Source: Cryobacterium sinapicolor
GTDB lineage: Bacteria; Actinomycetota; Actinomycetes; Actinomycetales; Microbacteriaceae
Assembly (NCBI RefSeq): GCF_004403465.1
Contig: NZ_SOGQ01000048.1
Span: 44,986-103,515, forward strand
DNA length: 58,530 bases
Direction: 5' to 3'
Positions within the stretch are counted from its first letter, which is position 1. Every line of letters starts with the position of its first letter. This document shows positions 46,012-54,573 of the stretch, one piece after another. The position numbers and the translations under genes are program-made. Under the pieces are notes generated by a model. That model saw nothing but the letters and a program-made list of their open reading frames with translations, was not told where the DNA came from and did not search any database.

Positions 46012-48567
46012 CTACTCCGCGTCGCGCTCCTGGGCGGCGAGGGCGCGTTCGACCCCGGCCAGGTTCTCGATCACCAGGCGGCGCAGCGCGAGCGGCTCCG
46101 GGTTGGCGTCGAGCCAGGTGCGCGTCTTGCTGACGAGTGCCTGGTTCGCGAGCGGCGCCGGGTAGAGGCCGAGAACCAGCTTCTCCGCGATCGAGAAGCT
46201 GCGGGCGGCCCAGACCGGCTGCAGCATGGCGAAGTACTGGTCGACGAACGGTTCCAGCAGCGCGGTGTCGGTGGCGCGCAGGAAGCCGGCGGCCGTGACC
46301 CGCACGATGGTGTTCGGCGCGGTGTCCACGTCGATCAGGGACGACCAGGCGGCCTGCTTGCCCTCCAGGGTAGGAACGGCGGCGCGGGCCTGTGCGGCCG
46401 ACTGGGCGCCGGTCGCGGTGTTGTCCGCGGCCAGGGCGGCGTCGATCTCGGCCGCGCCGGCCTTGCCGCCGGCCACGAGGGCGATGAGCAGCTCCCACGC
46501 CAGGTCCGTGTCGATCTCGAGGCCGTCGAGCGGCGCCGAGCCGTCCAGGAGCGCGGCGACGGATGCCAGCTGGCTCTCGGTGGACGCGATGGCGGCGAAG
46601 AACTTCACGAACTGGAACTGCTCGTCGGTGCCGGCCTCGGCGTGGCGGGCGAGGGACCAGAGCGCGTCCCCGACCTCCTTGATCGTCGCCGTGCGGAATT
46701 CCTCCGCGACGTAGTACGTGGCGGCCAGCACGACCTGGCCGAGCACGGTGCGCAGCGTGGTGGACTCGGTCTCCGTCGCGACGTTGCCGAGCACGAGCGT
46801 GATGAAGTCGCGCGCCGCGGTCTCGGCGTCGCGGGTGGCGTCCCAGACGGCGCCCCAGATGATGGCGCGGGCGAGGGGGCTCTCGATCGCGGAGAGGTTC
46901 TCCAGGGCCACCTCCTGCGACGCCGGGTCGAGGCGGATCTTGGCGTAGGCCAGGTCGTCGTCGTTGAGCAGAACGAGGTCGGGGCGCTTCCTACCGAGCA
47001 GCGACGGGACATCCGTCTGCTCGCCGTCGACGTCGATCTCAACCCGGTGCGTGCGCACCAGGGTGCCGTCAGCCAGGTCGTAGAAGCCGATGGCGAGGCG
47101 GTGCGGGCGGATAGTGGGGTAGTCGGCGGCGGCGCTCTGCAGCACCGTGAATCCGGTGATGGTGCCGGACTCGTCGACGGCGATCTCGGGGCGCAGGGTG
47201 TTCACGCCCGCGGTCTCGAGCCACAGTTTCGTCCACTCAGCGAGGTCGCGGCCGCTGGATGCCTCGAGCTCCACCATCAGGTCGTTCAGTTCGGTGTTGC
47301 CCCACTGATGCTTCTGGAAGTACGCGGCGACGCCGGTGAAGAATTCGTCGCGGCCGACCCAGGCCACGAGCTGCTTGAGAACGGAGCCGCCCTTGGCGTA
47401 GGTGATGCCGTCGAAGTTGACCTGCACGTCTTCGAGGTCGGTGATCGTGGAGGTGATCGGGTGGGTGGAGGGCAGCTGGTCCTGCTTGTAGGCCCAGCTC
47501 TTCTCCATCACGGCGAAGGTGGTCCAGGCTTCGGTCCATTCGGTGGCCTCGGCGGTGGCCATGGTCGACGCCCACTCGGCGAACGACTCATTCAGCCACA
47601 AGTCGTTCCACCACTTCATGGTGACCAGGTCGCCGAACCACATGTGCGCCAGTTCGTGCAGCACCGTGACGACGCGGCGTTCCTTGATGGCGTCGGTGAC
47701 CTTGGAACGGAACACGTAGGTTTCCGTGAAGGTGACCGCGCCGGCGTTCTCCATGGCGCCCGCGTTGAACTCCGGCACGAACATCTGGTCGTACTTGTCG
47801 AACGGGTACGGGTAGTTGAACTTGCCTTCGAAGTACTCGAAGCCCTGGCGGGTCTTCTCGAACAGGTAGTCGGCGTCGAGGTACTCGAACAGGCTCTTCC
47901 GGCAGAAGAGGCCGAGCGGGATGACGCGGCCGTCGCTGGAGGTCAACTCGCTGCGCACGACGGCGTAGGGGCCGGCGACGAGGGCCGTGATGTAGCTGGA
48001 GATGGTGTGGGTGGGGGCGAACGCCCAGGTCTTGCTCTCGTTGCCGGCATCCGTCGGTTCGGGCGTGACGGAGTTGGAGATGACCTCCCAGGCGGCGGGG
48101 GCGGTGACGGTGAAGACGAACGTGGCCTTGAGGTCGGGCTGCTCGAACACGGCGAAGACGCGACGGGAGTCGGGCACCTCGAACTGGCTGTAGAGGTAGA
48201 CCTCGTTGTCGACCGGGTCGACGAAGCGGTGCAGGCCCTCGCCGGTGTTGGTGTACTCGGCGTCGGCGACGATGGTGAGCGTGTTCTCGGCGGCGAGGCC
48301 GTCGAGCTGAATCCGGATGCCGTCACTGACGACCGACGGGTCGAGCGCGGCTCCGTTGAGTGTCACCGAGTGCACCGTGCGGGTGATCGCGTCGATGAAG
48401 GTCGACGCCCCAGGCGTCGCGGTGAAGTGCACCGTGGTCTCGCTGCCGAACGTTTCCGGTCCGGCCGTGAGGTCGAGGGTGACGTCGTAGCTCTGAACGG
48501 TGATGAGCGCGGCGCGCTCCTGGGCTTCGATCCTGGTGAGGTTCTCTCCGGGCAACGGTTTCTCCAT
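46012..48567 (-). CDS. pepN: Aminopeptidase N
   Basis: 851-residue M1 zinc aminopeptidase removing N-terminal residues from peptides in the cytosol. Exopeptidase motif G-A-M-E-N (about 258-262), zinc site H-E-L-A-H (about 294-298) with the third ligand in N-E-S-F-A-E-W, and the late ERAP1-like C-terminal helical domain. I chose the ATG at 48567 (MEKPLPGENLTRIEAQERA), which gives the usual actinobacterial N-terminus. ATGs at 48591 and 48672 are possible but add non-family residues. The ribosome site is weak for all. Confidence 0.93.
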   Translation of the reverse strand: MEKPLPGENLTRIEAQERAALITVQSYDVTLDLTAGPETFGSETTVHFTATPGASTFIDAITRTVHSVTLNGAALDPSVVSDGIRIQLDGLAAENTLTIVADAEYTNTGEGLHRFVDPVDNEVYLYSQFEVPDSRRVFAVFEQPDLKATFVFTVTAPAAWEVISNSVTPEPTDAGNESKTWAFAPTHTISSYITALVAGPYAVVRSELTSSDGRVIPLGLFCRKSLFEYLDADYLFEKTRQGFEYFEGKFNYPYPFDKYDQMFVPEFNAGAMENAGAVTFTETYVFRSKVTDAIKERRVVTVLHELAHMWFGDLVTMKWWNDLWLNESFAEWASTMATAEATEWTEAWTTFAVMEKSWAYKQDQLPSTHPITSTITDLEDVQVNFDGITYAKGGSVLKQLVAWVGRDEFFTGVAAYFQKHQWGNTELNDLMVELEASSGRDLAEWTKLWLETAGVNTLRPEIAVDESGTITGFTVLQSAAADYPTIRPHRLAIGFYDLADGTLVRTHRVEIDVDGEQTDVPSLLGRKRPDLVLLNDDDLAYAKIRLDPASQEVALENLSAIESPLARAIIWGAVWDATRDAETAARDFITLVLGNVATETESTTLRTVLGQVVLAATYYVAEEFRTATIKEVGDALWSLARHAEAGTDEQFQFVKFFAAIASTESQLASVAALLDGSAPLDGLEIDTDLAWELLIALVAGGKAGAAEIDAALAADNTATGAQSAAQARAAVPTLEGKQAAWSSLIDVDTAPNTIVRVTAAGFLRATDTALLEPFVDQYFAMLQPVWAARSFSIAEKLVLGLYPAPLANQALVSKTRTWLDANPEPLALRRLVIENLAGVERALAAQERDAE

Positions 48568-48709
48568 CTCGGTTTCGCGGTGTGCGCGCATGCTGACGCT
48601 GGTGACGCCGCGCACGAATAACCAGCCTAGCCAAGGAATATGGTGTCCGCATGAGAGCGAGCGTCTGCACACGGGTCGGCGCTGAGGCCTCGGCCTAGAG
48701 TGAGGCTCT

Positions 48710-49507
48710 ATGACAAACCGTGATGTGCTCCTCGCCGCCTATGACGCCCAACTGCGGTGCGCCGTGCCGGGCGTCCTCCCTGCCGGCATCCGCTACGACG
48801 TGCAGGGTTCGGTGCTGCGCATCTCGGGGCGGCACCGGGGCTTCGTCGAGACAACCCGCGATGTGGGGGTGGCCGGTGCGGCCCTCGACGCGCTGATCGC
48901 GGAGCACCGTGACTTCTTCGCGGCCCGCAGCGAGGGCGTCGAGTGGAAGACCCGCGGCCACGACCTGCCCGCCGACCTGACGGAACGCCTGAACGCGGCC
49001 GGGTTCGCGCCCGAGGAACGGGAGACGGTCGTCGTCGCCGAGACCGGACGCCTGAACGCCGAGCCGGTGCTGCCGGTGGGCGTCACGATCCGGCAGGTCG
49101 GAACACGCGCCGATTTCGAGCGCATCGCCGCGTTGCAGACCGAGGTCTGGGACGAGGACCACGCCTGGCTGGCCACCGAGCTCGAGACGAGTGTTTGCGA
49201 TACCCCGGACGACGTGCTCGTCTTCGTCGCCGAGGCCGGCGGACAGATTGTCTCGTCGTGCCGGCTCGAGCTCACCCCGGGAACGGACTTCGCTGGCCTC
49301 TGGGGTGGGTCGACCCTGTCGGAGTGGCGCGGTCGCGGCATCTACCGGGCGCTGGTGGCCCATCGCGCGCGGCTGGCGCAGGACCGCGGCGTGCGGTACC
49401 TGCAGGTGGACGCCTCCGCCGCCAGTGAGCCGATCCTGCTCCGGCTGGGCTTCCAGGCCATCACGACGACGACTCCATATGTCTGGACTCCCGCGGCGCT
49501 CAACTGA
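48710..49507 (+). CDS. GNAT-family N-acetyltransferase
   Basis: 265 residues: an N-terminal domain of unknown fold (1-115) followed by a GNAT domain (about 120-260). The acetyl-CoA pyrophosphate loop appears as E-W-R-G-R-G-I-Y-R-A-L (about 205-215), followed by the Y-L-Q-V-D-A-S strand and the terminal G-F-Q-A-I-T-T-T-T-P-Y-V-W motif common in this subgroup. Substrate unknown. Divergent from pepN; followed by a 77-bp inverted-repeat element. Confidence 0.85.
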   Translation: MTNRDVLLAAYDAQLRCAVPGVLPAGIRYDVQGSVLRISGRHRGFVETTRDVGVAGAALDALIAEHRDFFAARSEGVEWKTRGHDLPADLTERLNAAGFAPEERETVVVAETGRLNAEPVLPVGVTIRQVGTRADFERIAALQTEVWDEDHAWLATELETSVCDTPDDVLVFVAEAGGQIVSSCRLELTPGTDFAGLWGGSTLSEWRGRGIYRALVAHRARLAQDRGVRYLQVDASAASEPILLRLGFQAITTTTPYVWTPAALN

Positions 49508-49572
49508 CTGGCGCTTCGGGCCGCGAGATCCCGCTGCCGGCGCGCGGCGGCATCCGTTCAGTCGCCCGAACC

Positions 49573-49649
49573 AATTCGACGGAGATTTTGCCGAAATCGG
49601 GCCAAAGTCGCCCGTTCAGATGCGGATAGCCGAAAATCTCCGTCGAATT
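49573..49649. repeat. 77-bp inverted-repeat element, copy B
   Basis: Arms AATTCGACGGAGATTTT (49573-49589) and its complement (49633-49649) enclose 43 bases. Arms and total length are identical to copy A at 36765. Interior similarity is confined mainly to the left third (GCC...ATCGG). Also lies between convergent genes (stops at 49507 and 49665). Confidence 0.85.
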
Positions 49650-49664
49650 CGTCAGCCGCCGGAC

Positions 49665-50111
49665 TCAGCGTGCCTCGGCCAGTTCCTTGAGCTTGCCGAG
49701 AGCGGCCGGCCAGAGCTCGTCGAACATCGACGCGTGCTCCTCCGGGGTGTCGACCTCCACCTCGACCGTGGTGACGCCGCCGGACTCGGCGAAGGAGTAG
49801 CTCTCCTGGGCGCCGAAGAACTGCGCCTCGTCACCGGTGCGCTCGACACCGTGCATGATCTCGCCCGTGTATTCGACGGTGACGAGCTCGTCCGGTCGGT
49901 TCTCGATGACCGTGCCGATCATGCCGCTGATCGATCCGTCCTCCTCCGGCCCGAGGAAGCGGATCTCGCGACCGAGGTCCCAGCTTCCCTCGTACTGGGA
50001 ACCCTCGTTGAACGCGCTCGTCCATTCTCGGTAGGTCTCGTCGTCGAGCATCGTCGTCCAGACGGTGTGAACGGGGGCGTCGATCTGAACGGTGAAGTGC
50101 AGTTTTTCCAT
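49665..50111 (-). CDS. SRPBCC-domain protein
   Basis: 148-residue START/Bet v1-like (AHSA1/polyketide-cyclase) protein. The opening L-H-F-T-V-Q-I-D-A-P-V-H-T-V-W and D-E-T-Y-R-E-W-T-S-A-F are typical, as is the long C-terminal helix. It binds a hydrophobic ligand in this superfamily; ligand unknown. Some homologues act with ArsR-type regulators, but none is adjacent here. Confidence 0.82.
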   Translation of the reverse strand: MEKLHFTVQIDAPVHTVWTTMLDDETYREWTSAFNEGSQYEGSWDLGREIRFLGPEEDGSISGMIGTVIENRPDELVTVEYTGEIMHGVERTGDEAQFFGAQESYSFAESGGVTTVEVEVDTPEEHASMFDELWPAALGKLKELAEAR

Positions 50112-50151
50112 GCGGCGGAGTGTATCCCCGCGTCACGGAGTCGTCGAGTGG

Positions 50152-50506
50152 TCAGGGCTGCTCCCACCCCGCCTCGGCGCCACTCTCAGGCAGCGCCAGG
50201 TCGGCGGCCACGAACGCCGTCGGACGCAGCGTCAGCCCGAGCGCTCCGGCATCGGTGGTTTCGCAGTTGAGCACCGTGAACGCCGACGGCACCGAGCCCG
50301 TCTCGAAGAGCCGCTTGGCCTGGCCGACGACGACGGGAAAGTACACCAGCCGATATTCGTCGACGAGGCCGACGTCGTGCAGGGTGCGTGCCAGCCGACA
50401 TTTGCCGTGTACCGGCAGCTCGCGCCACGGCTGGGCCTTCAGTCGCACCACGGATGCGAGGATGTCGGTGGCCAGCACGGTCGAGTTGTTCCAGGTCGGG
50501 TGGGCC
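50152..50506 (-). pseudogene. 5'-truncated RibD-C / dihydrofolate-reductase-like gene
   Basis: The frame begins without a start directly after the SDR stop codon and reads P-T-W-N-N-S-T-V-L, then W-R-E-L-P-V-H-G, D-V-G-L-V-D-E-Y-R-L-V-Y-F-P-V-V-V-G and R-L-F-E-T. These are the second-half landmarks of RibD-C-domain reductases of about 190 residues. The N-terminal half with the NADPH-binding G-R-x-T motif is missing. The only internal start is a GTG at 50478. The usual H-G-S after the NADPH strand reads H-G-K-C. Looks like a deletion that fused this fragment to the 3' end of the SDR gene. Confidence 0.7.
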
Positions 50507-52009
50507 TTACCAGGTGCCGGGCTTGTAGTCCTTGAGGAAGACTCCGCAGAGATCCTCGCCGGCCTCGCCGCGCACGATGGGGTCGTAGACCCGCGCCGCG
50601 CCGTCGACCAGGTCGAGCGGGGCGTGGAAGCCCTCCTCGGCGAGACGGATCTTGGTGGGGTGCGGCCGCTCGTCGGTGATCCAACCCGTGTCGACGCTGG
50701 TCATCAGGATGCCGTCGGACAGCATCTCCTTCGCGCTCGTGCGGGTAAGCATGTTCAGCGCGGCCTTCGCCATGTTCGTGTGCGGGTGGCCGGGACCCTT
50801 GTAGCCGCGGCCGAACACGCCCTCCATCGCGGACACGTTCACGATGTAGGTGCGGCGGGCGCCGGATGCCGCGAGCGAGGAACGCAGTCGGCTGACCAGC
50901 AGGAACGGGGCCGTGGTGTTGCAGAGCTGCACCTCCAGCATCTCCAACGGGTCGACGTCCTCCACGTTCGCGGTCCAGCTGTTCTCGTCGTGCAGGTCGG
51001 GCACGAGCCCCCCGGCGTCGATTGCGGTGCCGGCGGCGAGGCGCTCCAGCGAGGAGGAACCCGGCGCGAGCGCGAGGGCGGTGAGGTCGTCGGCGGTGAG
51101 CGCGGTGGTCGCGCCGGCCGCCGCGGCCAGGATCGGGTGGCTGGTGACGGATGCCGCGAGCGCACTCGGGTGCGCGTCGCTGGTGTGCCCGAACGTGACG
51201 ATCTCCGGGATGGTGCCCTCCGGCAGCGGTGACAGCTCGGCTTCGACCAGCATCGAGTACGAGCCGGGGGATCGGCGCACGGTCTGGGCGGCGTTGTTGA
51301 TCAGGATGTCCAACGGCCCGGCCGCGGCCACGGAGTCGGCCAGGCCGATCACCTGGGCCGGGTCACGCAGGTCGATCCCGACGATGCGCAGGCGGTGCAG
51401 CCAGTCGGCCGAGTCGGGCATGGCGCCGAAGCGGCGTACCGCGTCGCGCGGGAACCGGGTGGTGATGGTGGTGTGGGCGCCGTCCCGCAGCAGGCGGAGG
51501 GCGATGTACATGCCGATCTTGGCGCGGCCGCCCGTGAGCAGGGCGCGCTTGCCGGTCAGGTCCGTGCGGGCATCCCGCTTCTCGTGGCTCATCGCCGCGC
51601 AGGCCGGGCAGAGCTGGTGATAGAAGGCGTCGACGAGGGTGTACTTCTGCTTGCAGATGTAGCAGGCCCGTGGCACGAGGAGTTCGCCGGCCGACGCCCG
51701 GTCGGTGCCCAGGCGCAGCTGGGCGCCGATGGTCTCGTCGTCGATGCGGGTGGGGGCGCCGGTCGCGGTCGCCGCGATCACCTCACGGTCGGCATCCGCG
51801 ATCGCCTGCCGCTTCTCGCCGCGGCGCACCATCTTGACGGACTTGAACATCTTGGCGGTGGCCTGCCGCACGGTGACGAAGTCGGGGTCTTCGGGGTCGA
51901 TCTCGCTGAGCGAGGCAAGCACGCGCAGGGCGATGGCCATTTCGGCAGGGTCGATGCCCGGCGAGGAAACGGCCCCCGGAACGGGCACGGTCGGAGGCGT
52001 CGTGATCAT
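50507..52009 (-). CDS. Short-chain dehydrogenase with N-terminal zinc ribbon
   Basis: 500 residues. An N-terminal helical region (1-105) and a zinc ribbon (C-Y-I-C ... C-P-A-C, about 115-137) precede a Rossmann SDR domain: T-G-G-R-A-K-I-G (cofactor), D-I-L-I-N-N-A-A-Q, V-N-V-S-A-M-E-G. The active-site Tyr of YxxxK is replaced: the segment reads P-H-T-N-M-A-K, so Lys is kept but Thr occupies the Tyr position. An insertion of about 100 residues splits the fold around the substrate region. The architecture matches a conserved actinobacterial/eukaryotic-like SDR group of unknown substrate. Oxidoreductase activity is uncertain. Confidence 0.78.
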   Translation of the reverse strand: MITTPPTVPVPGAVSSPGIDPAEMAIALRVLASLSEIDPEDPDFVTVRQATAKMFKSVKMVRRGEKRQAIADADREVIAATATGAPTRIDDETIGAQLRLGTDRASAGELLVPRACYICKQKYTLVDAFYHQLCPACAAMSHEKRDARTDLTGKRALLTGGRAKIGMYIALRLLRDGAHTTITTRFPRDAVRRFGAMPDSADWLHRLRIVGIDLRDPAQVIGLADSVAAAGPLDILINNAAQTVRRSPGSYSMLVEAELSPLPEGTIPEIVTFGHTSDAHPSALAASVTSHPILAAAAGATTALTADDLTALALAPGSSSLERLAAGTAIDAGGLVPDLHDENSWTANVEDVDPLEMLEVQLCNTTAPFLLVSRLRSSLAASGARRTYIVNVSAMEGVFGRGYKGPGHPHTNMAKAALNMLTRTSAKEMLSDGILMTSVDTGWITDERPHPTKIRLAEEGFHAPLDLVDGAARVYDPIVRGEAGEDLCGVFLKDYKPGTW

Positions 52010-52027
52010 CGGACAATTCTACGATCG

Positions 52028-52141
52028 GTCGACAGGCAAGTGTCGACAGGCAAGTGTTGCCCGAACGGACGACTGTTGCCGGCATGGCGGCAACAGTCGT
52101 CCGTTCGGGCAACACATGGTGGAGCGGGTGGTGGAGCGGGT
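52028..52141. repeat. Perfect 28-bp-arm hairpin boxed by direct repeats
   Basis: The core is two 28-base arms, 52054-52081 and 52088-52115, exactly complementary with a 6-base loop; the arms start GTGTTGCCCGAACGGACGAC. On the left, GTCGACAGGCAAGT is repeated twice (52028-52041, 52042-52055). On the right, GGTGGAGCGGGT is repeated twice (52118-52129, 52130-52141). It sits between the 3' end of the transporter gene and the start of the SDR gene. It could terminate transcription, but the perfection and flanks suggest a repeat element. Confidence 0.85.
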
Positions 52142-52145
52142 GTGG

Positions 52146-53756
52146 CTAGGCCTTCACCGGCTCCGGCTCGGCTTCGGGCTTCGTCAGCAGCACGGACAGG
52201 TCCATCGACGAGGTCGGCGGCTCATACGTCTCGTCGAACGGCATCTCGTCTGTGTCCAGGGCGGGGTTGGCGTCCTGGGTGGCGACCAGCTCGCGGGCCT
52301 CGAAGACCGAGTCCACGCTGGGCATCGACCCGATCAGTGGACGCCCGGCGGACTCACGTAAGAAGAAGATCGCGATTCCACCGATGACGGATGTCCCCAT
52401 CAGGTAGTACGCCGGCATCATGTCGTTCTCGGTCGTGGCGATCAGCGCCGCGATGATGAACGGCGTCGTGCCACCGAAGATGGCCACCGAGAAGTTGTAC
52501 GCGATGCCCATGGCGCCGTAACGGCTTTCGGTCGGGAACAGCGCGGGCAGGGCCGAGGCGAGGTTCGCGACGTAGAACGTGACGGGCAGGGCGATCATGG
52601 CCAGGCCGAGCAGCGTCGACCAGATCTCTCCGACGCCGATCAGCAGGAAGGCGGGGATGGAGAGCAGCACGGCGCTGACCGAGCCCATCCACAGCACCGG
52701 GCGGCGGCCGATCTTGTCCGACAGGCGGCCGGCCAGGGGGATACACAGCGCCATGATGACGAGGATCGGGATGGTCAACAGCGTGCCGTTCAATTCGTCA
52801 TAGCCCTTGGTGGCAGTCAGGTACGTGGGCATGTACGAGGTGAGCGCGTAACCGAGGGTGTTGGCCGCGGCGACGAGGATCATGGCGACGATGATGCCGC
52901 GCCAGTGGTTCTTGAAAATGCTGACCGGGCCGTTGGACGCGGCGGACTCGTCGGAGAACGACGGGTCGCTCGCTGCCAGTTCCTTCGCGTCCAGGGTGGC
53001 CTGGAAGGTGGGGGATTCCTCGATCTTCAGGCGGAACCAGATGGCGATCAGGCCGAGCGGTCCGGCGATCAGGAACGGGATGCGCCAACCCCAGTCCTCC
53101 ATCGTCGGCTGCCCGAGGGTGACCTGCAGGATCGAGACGAGCGCGGCGCCGATCGCGAAACCGAGGTAGCTGCCCATGTCGAGAAGGCTGGCGAAGAAGC
53201 CGCGGTGCTTGTCGGGCGAATGTTCGCTGACAAAGGTGGTCGCACCGGCGTACTCACCGCCGGTGGAGAAGCCCTGCACGAGCTTGGTGAAGACCAGCAA
53301 CGCGGCGGCGAGCATGCCCACCTGGGCGTAACCGGGCAGCAAGCCCACGGCGAAAGTGGATGCCGCCATCAGCATCAGGGTCATCGACAGCACCTTCTGG
53401 CGACCGATCTTGTCTCCGAGCCAACCGAAGAACACGCCACCCAGCGGGCGGGCGATGAACGTCGCGGCGAAGGTGCCGAGCAGGAACAGGGTCTGCACCG
53501 TCGGGTCGGACTCGGGCAGGAACACCGGGCCCATGGTGGTGATCAGGTAGCCGAACACGCCGACGTCGTACCATTCCATGGTGTTTCCCACAATGGTTCC
53601 GCCGAGTGCCTTCTTCAGTCTGGACTGGTCGACCACGTTCACGTGGGACACCTTTAATCGTCGCTGCAGGAGCGGCTTCTTGGTTTTCACCGCGGTGCCG
53701 TCGGCACCGGAAAGTGAGCTGGTTCTAGGCATTGGAGCTTCTCTCGTGGAGATCAT
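52146..53756 (-). CDS. MFS transporter, ProP/MHS (metabolite:H+ symporter) family
   Basis: 536-residue, 12-helix transporter. Family features: G-N-T-M-E-W-Y-D-V-G-V-F-G at helix 1, the loop G-D-K-I-G-R-Q-K-V-L between helices 2 and 3, G-F-S-T-G-G-E-Y-A-G-A-T-T-F at helix 4 and L-S-D-K-I-G-R-R-P in the second half. The cytosolic C-terminal tail (about 60 residues) lacks the coiled coil of E. coli ProP. Likely imports proline/betaine-type osmolytes or organic acids. An ATG at 53732 (MPRTSS) is an alternative start. The AT-rich upstream block (53795-53835) probably holds its promoter. Confidence 0.9.
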   Translation of the reverse strand: MISTREAPMPRTSSLSGADGTAVKTKKPLLQRRLKVSHVNVVDQSRLKKALGGTIVGNTMEWYDVGVFGYLITTMGPVFLPESDPTVQTLFLLGTFAATFIARPLGGVFFGWLGDKIGRQKVLSMTLMLMAASTFAVGLLPGYAQVGMLAAALLVFTKLVQGFSTGGEYAGATTFVSEHSPDKHRGFFASLLDMGSYLGFAIGAALVSILQVTLGQPTMEDWGWRIPFLIAGPLGLIAIWFRLKIEESPTFQATLDAKELAASDPSFSDESAASNGPVSIFKNHWRGIIVAMILVAAANTLGYALTSYMPTYLTATKGYDELNGTLLTIPILVIMALCIPLAGRLSDKIGRRPVLWMGSVSAVLLSIPAFLLIGVGEIWSTLLGLAMIALPVTFYVANLASALPALFPTESRYGAMGIAYNFSVAIFGGTTPFIIAALIATTENDMMPAYYLMGTSVIGGIAIFFLRESAGRPLIGSMPSVDSVFEARELVATQDANPALDTDEMPFDETYEPPTSSMDLSVLLTKPEAEPEPVKA

Positions 53757-53917
53757 GTTGCTGCGAAAAGTAGGGGCCCGCTTCCGGGCATAACGAATAA
53801 TTTTAGTCGGAAATGGTCACTAATCAGACATTTTGCCGGGGATATCCGCTCTGGACAGGGGTTTACGTCGGGTCTTCGTCGACGCTTTCCCAGCCGGGGG
53901 ACACCTAGGCTGAGCCC

Positions 53918-54559
53918 ATGGCTGACACGGTGAAGTTCTGGTTCGACCCCTCCTGCCCCTGGGCCTGGATGACCTCCCGCTGGGTGGACGAGGTGTCATC
54001 CCTGCGCGGTTTCGACGTCGAGTGGAAGGTGATGAGCCTCGCCGTCCTGAACGAGGACCAAGACGTGTCCGAGGAGTACCGCGCATTCTTTCCGCGGGCC
54101 CTCAGGTACACCCGCCTGACTCAGGCCGCGCAGGAGCTGCACGGCCAGAAAACGGTCAAGGCGCTCTACGACGCCCTGGGCGCCCGCATCCACCTCGGTG
54201 GCAGCACGGACCCCGACGAGGTCATTCCCGCCGCGCTCGCCGAGGTGGGCCTGCCGGCATCCTTTGCAGACTGGGCGGACAGTGACCACTACGACGATCG
54301 GATGCGCGCCAGCCACTTCGACGGCATGGAGCGGGTGGGCCAGGATGTCGGCACGCCCGTCATCGCCGTGAACGATGTCGCCTTCTTCGGCCCGGTCATC
54401 TCACCCGCACCCACCGGGGACGACGCGCTCAAGCTCTGGGACGGCGTGGTGGCCGTGGCGGGGTTCGACGGCTTCTTCGAACTGAAGCGCTCGCGCACCC
54501 GCGAGCCGATCTTCGCGCCCGCTGCGAGCACCGCGGCTACGAGCGCCCCGGCCGAGTAA
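53918..54559 (+). CDS. Rv2466c-like DsbA-fold protein with CPWA motif
   Basis: 213 residues of the mycothiol-dependent nitroreductase/DsbA group. It matches the M. tuberculosis Rv2466c layout as I recall it: F-W-F-D-P-S-C-P-W-A-W-M-T-S-R-W at the start, V-M-S-L-A-V-L-N-E, the G-T-P-V-I-A-V-N cis-proline loop and F-F-E-L-K-R-S-R-T at the end. Rv2466c has C-P-W-C; here the resolving cysteine is Ala16, leaving only Cys13. A one-cysteine, mycothiol-type (monothiol) mechanism is plausible. Cytosolic. Twelve or so bases upstream of rpiB; possibly co-transcribed. Confidence 0.85.
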   Translation: MADTVKFWFDPSCPWAWMTSRWVDEVSSLRGFDVEWKVMSLAVLNEDQDVSEEYRAFFPRALRYTRLTQAAQELHGQKTVKALYDALGARIHLGGSTDPDEVIPAALAEVGLPASFADWADSDHYDDRMRASHFDGMERVGQDVGTPVIAVNDVAFFGPVISPAPTGDDALKLWDGVVAVAGFDGFFELKRSRTREPIFAPAASTAATSAPAE

Positions 54560-54573
54560 ATAGAATCGGATGC

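Noticed and set aside
46642-48621. 659-codon plus-strand frame opposite pepN
   Set aside because: Antisense shadow: Gly/Val/Asp-rich composition typical of reverse reading, no domain, while pepN is clear on the other strand.
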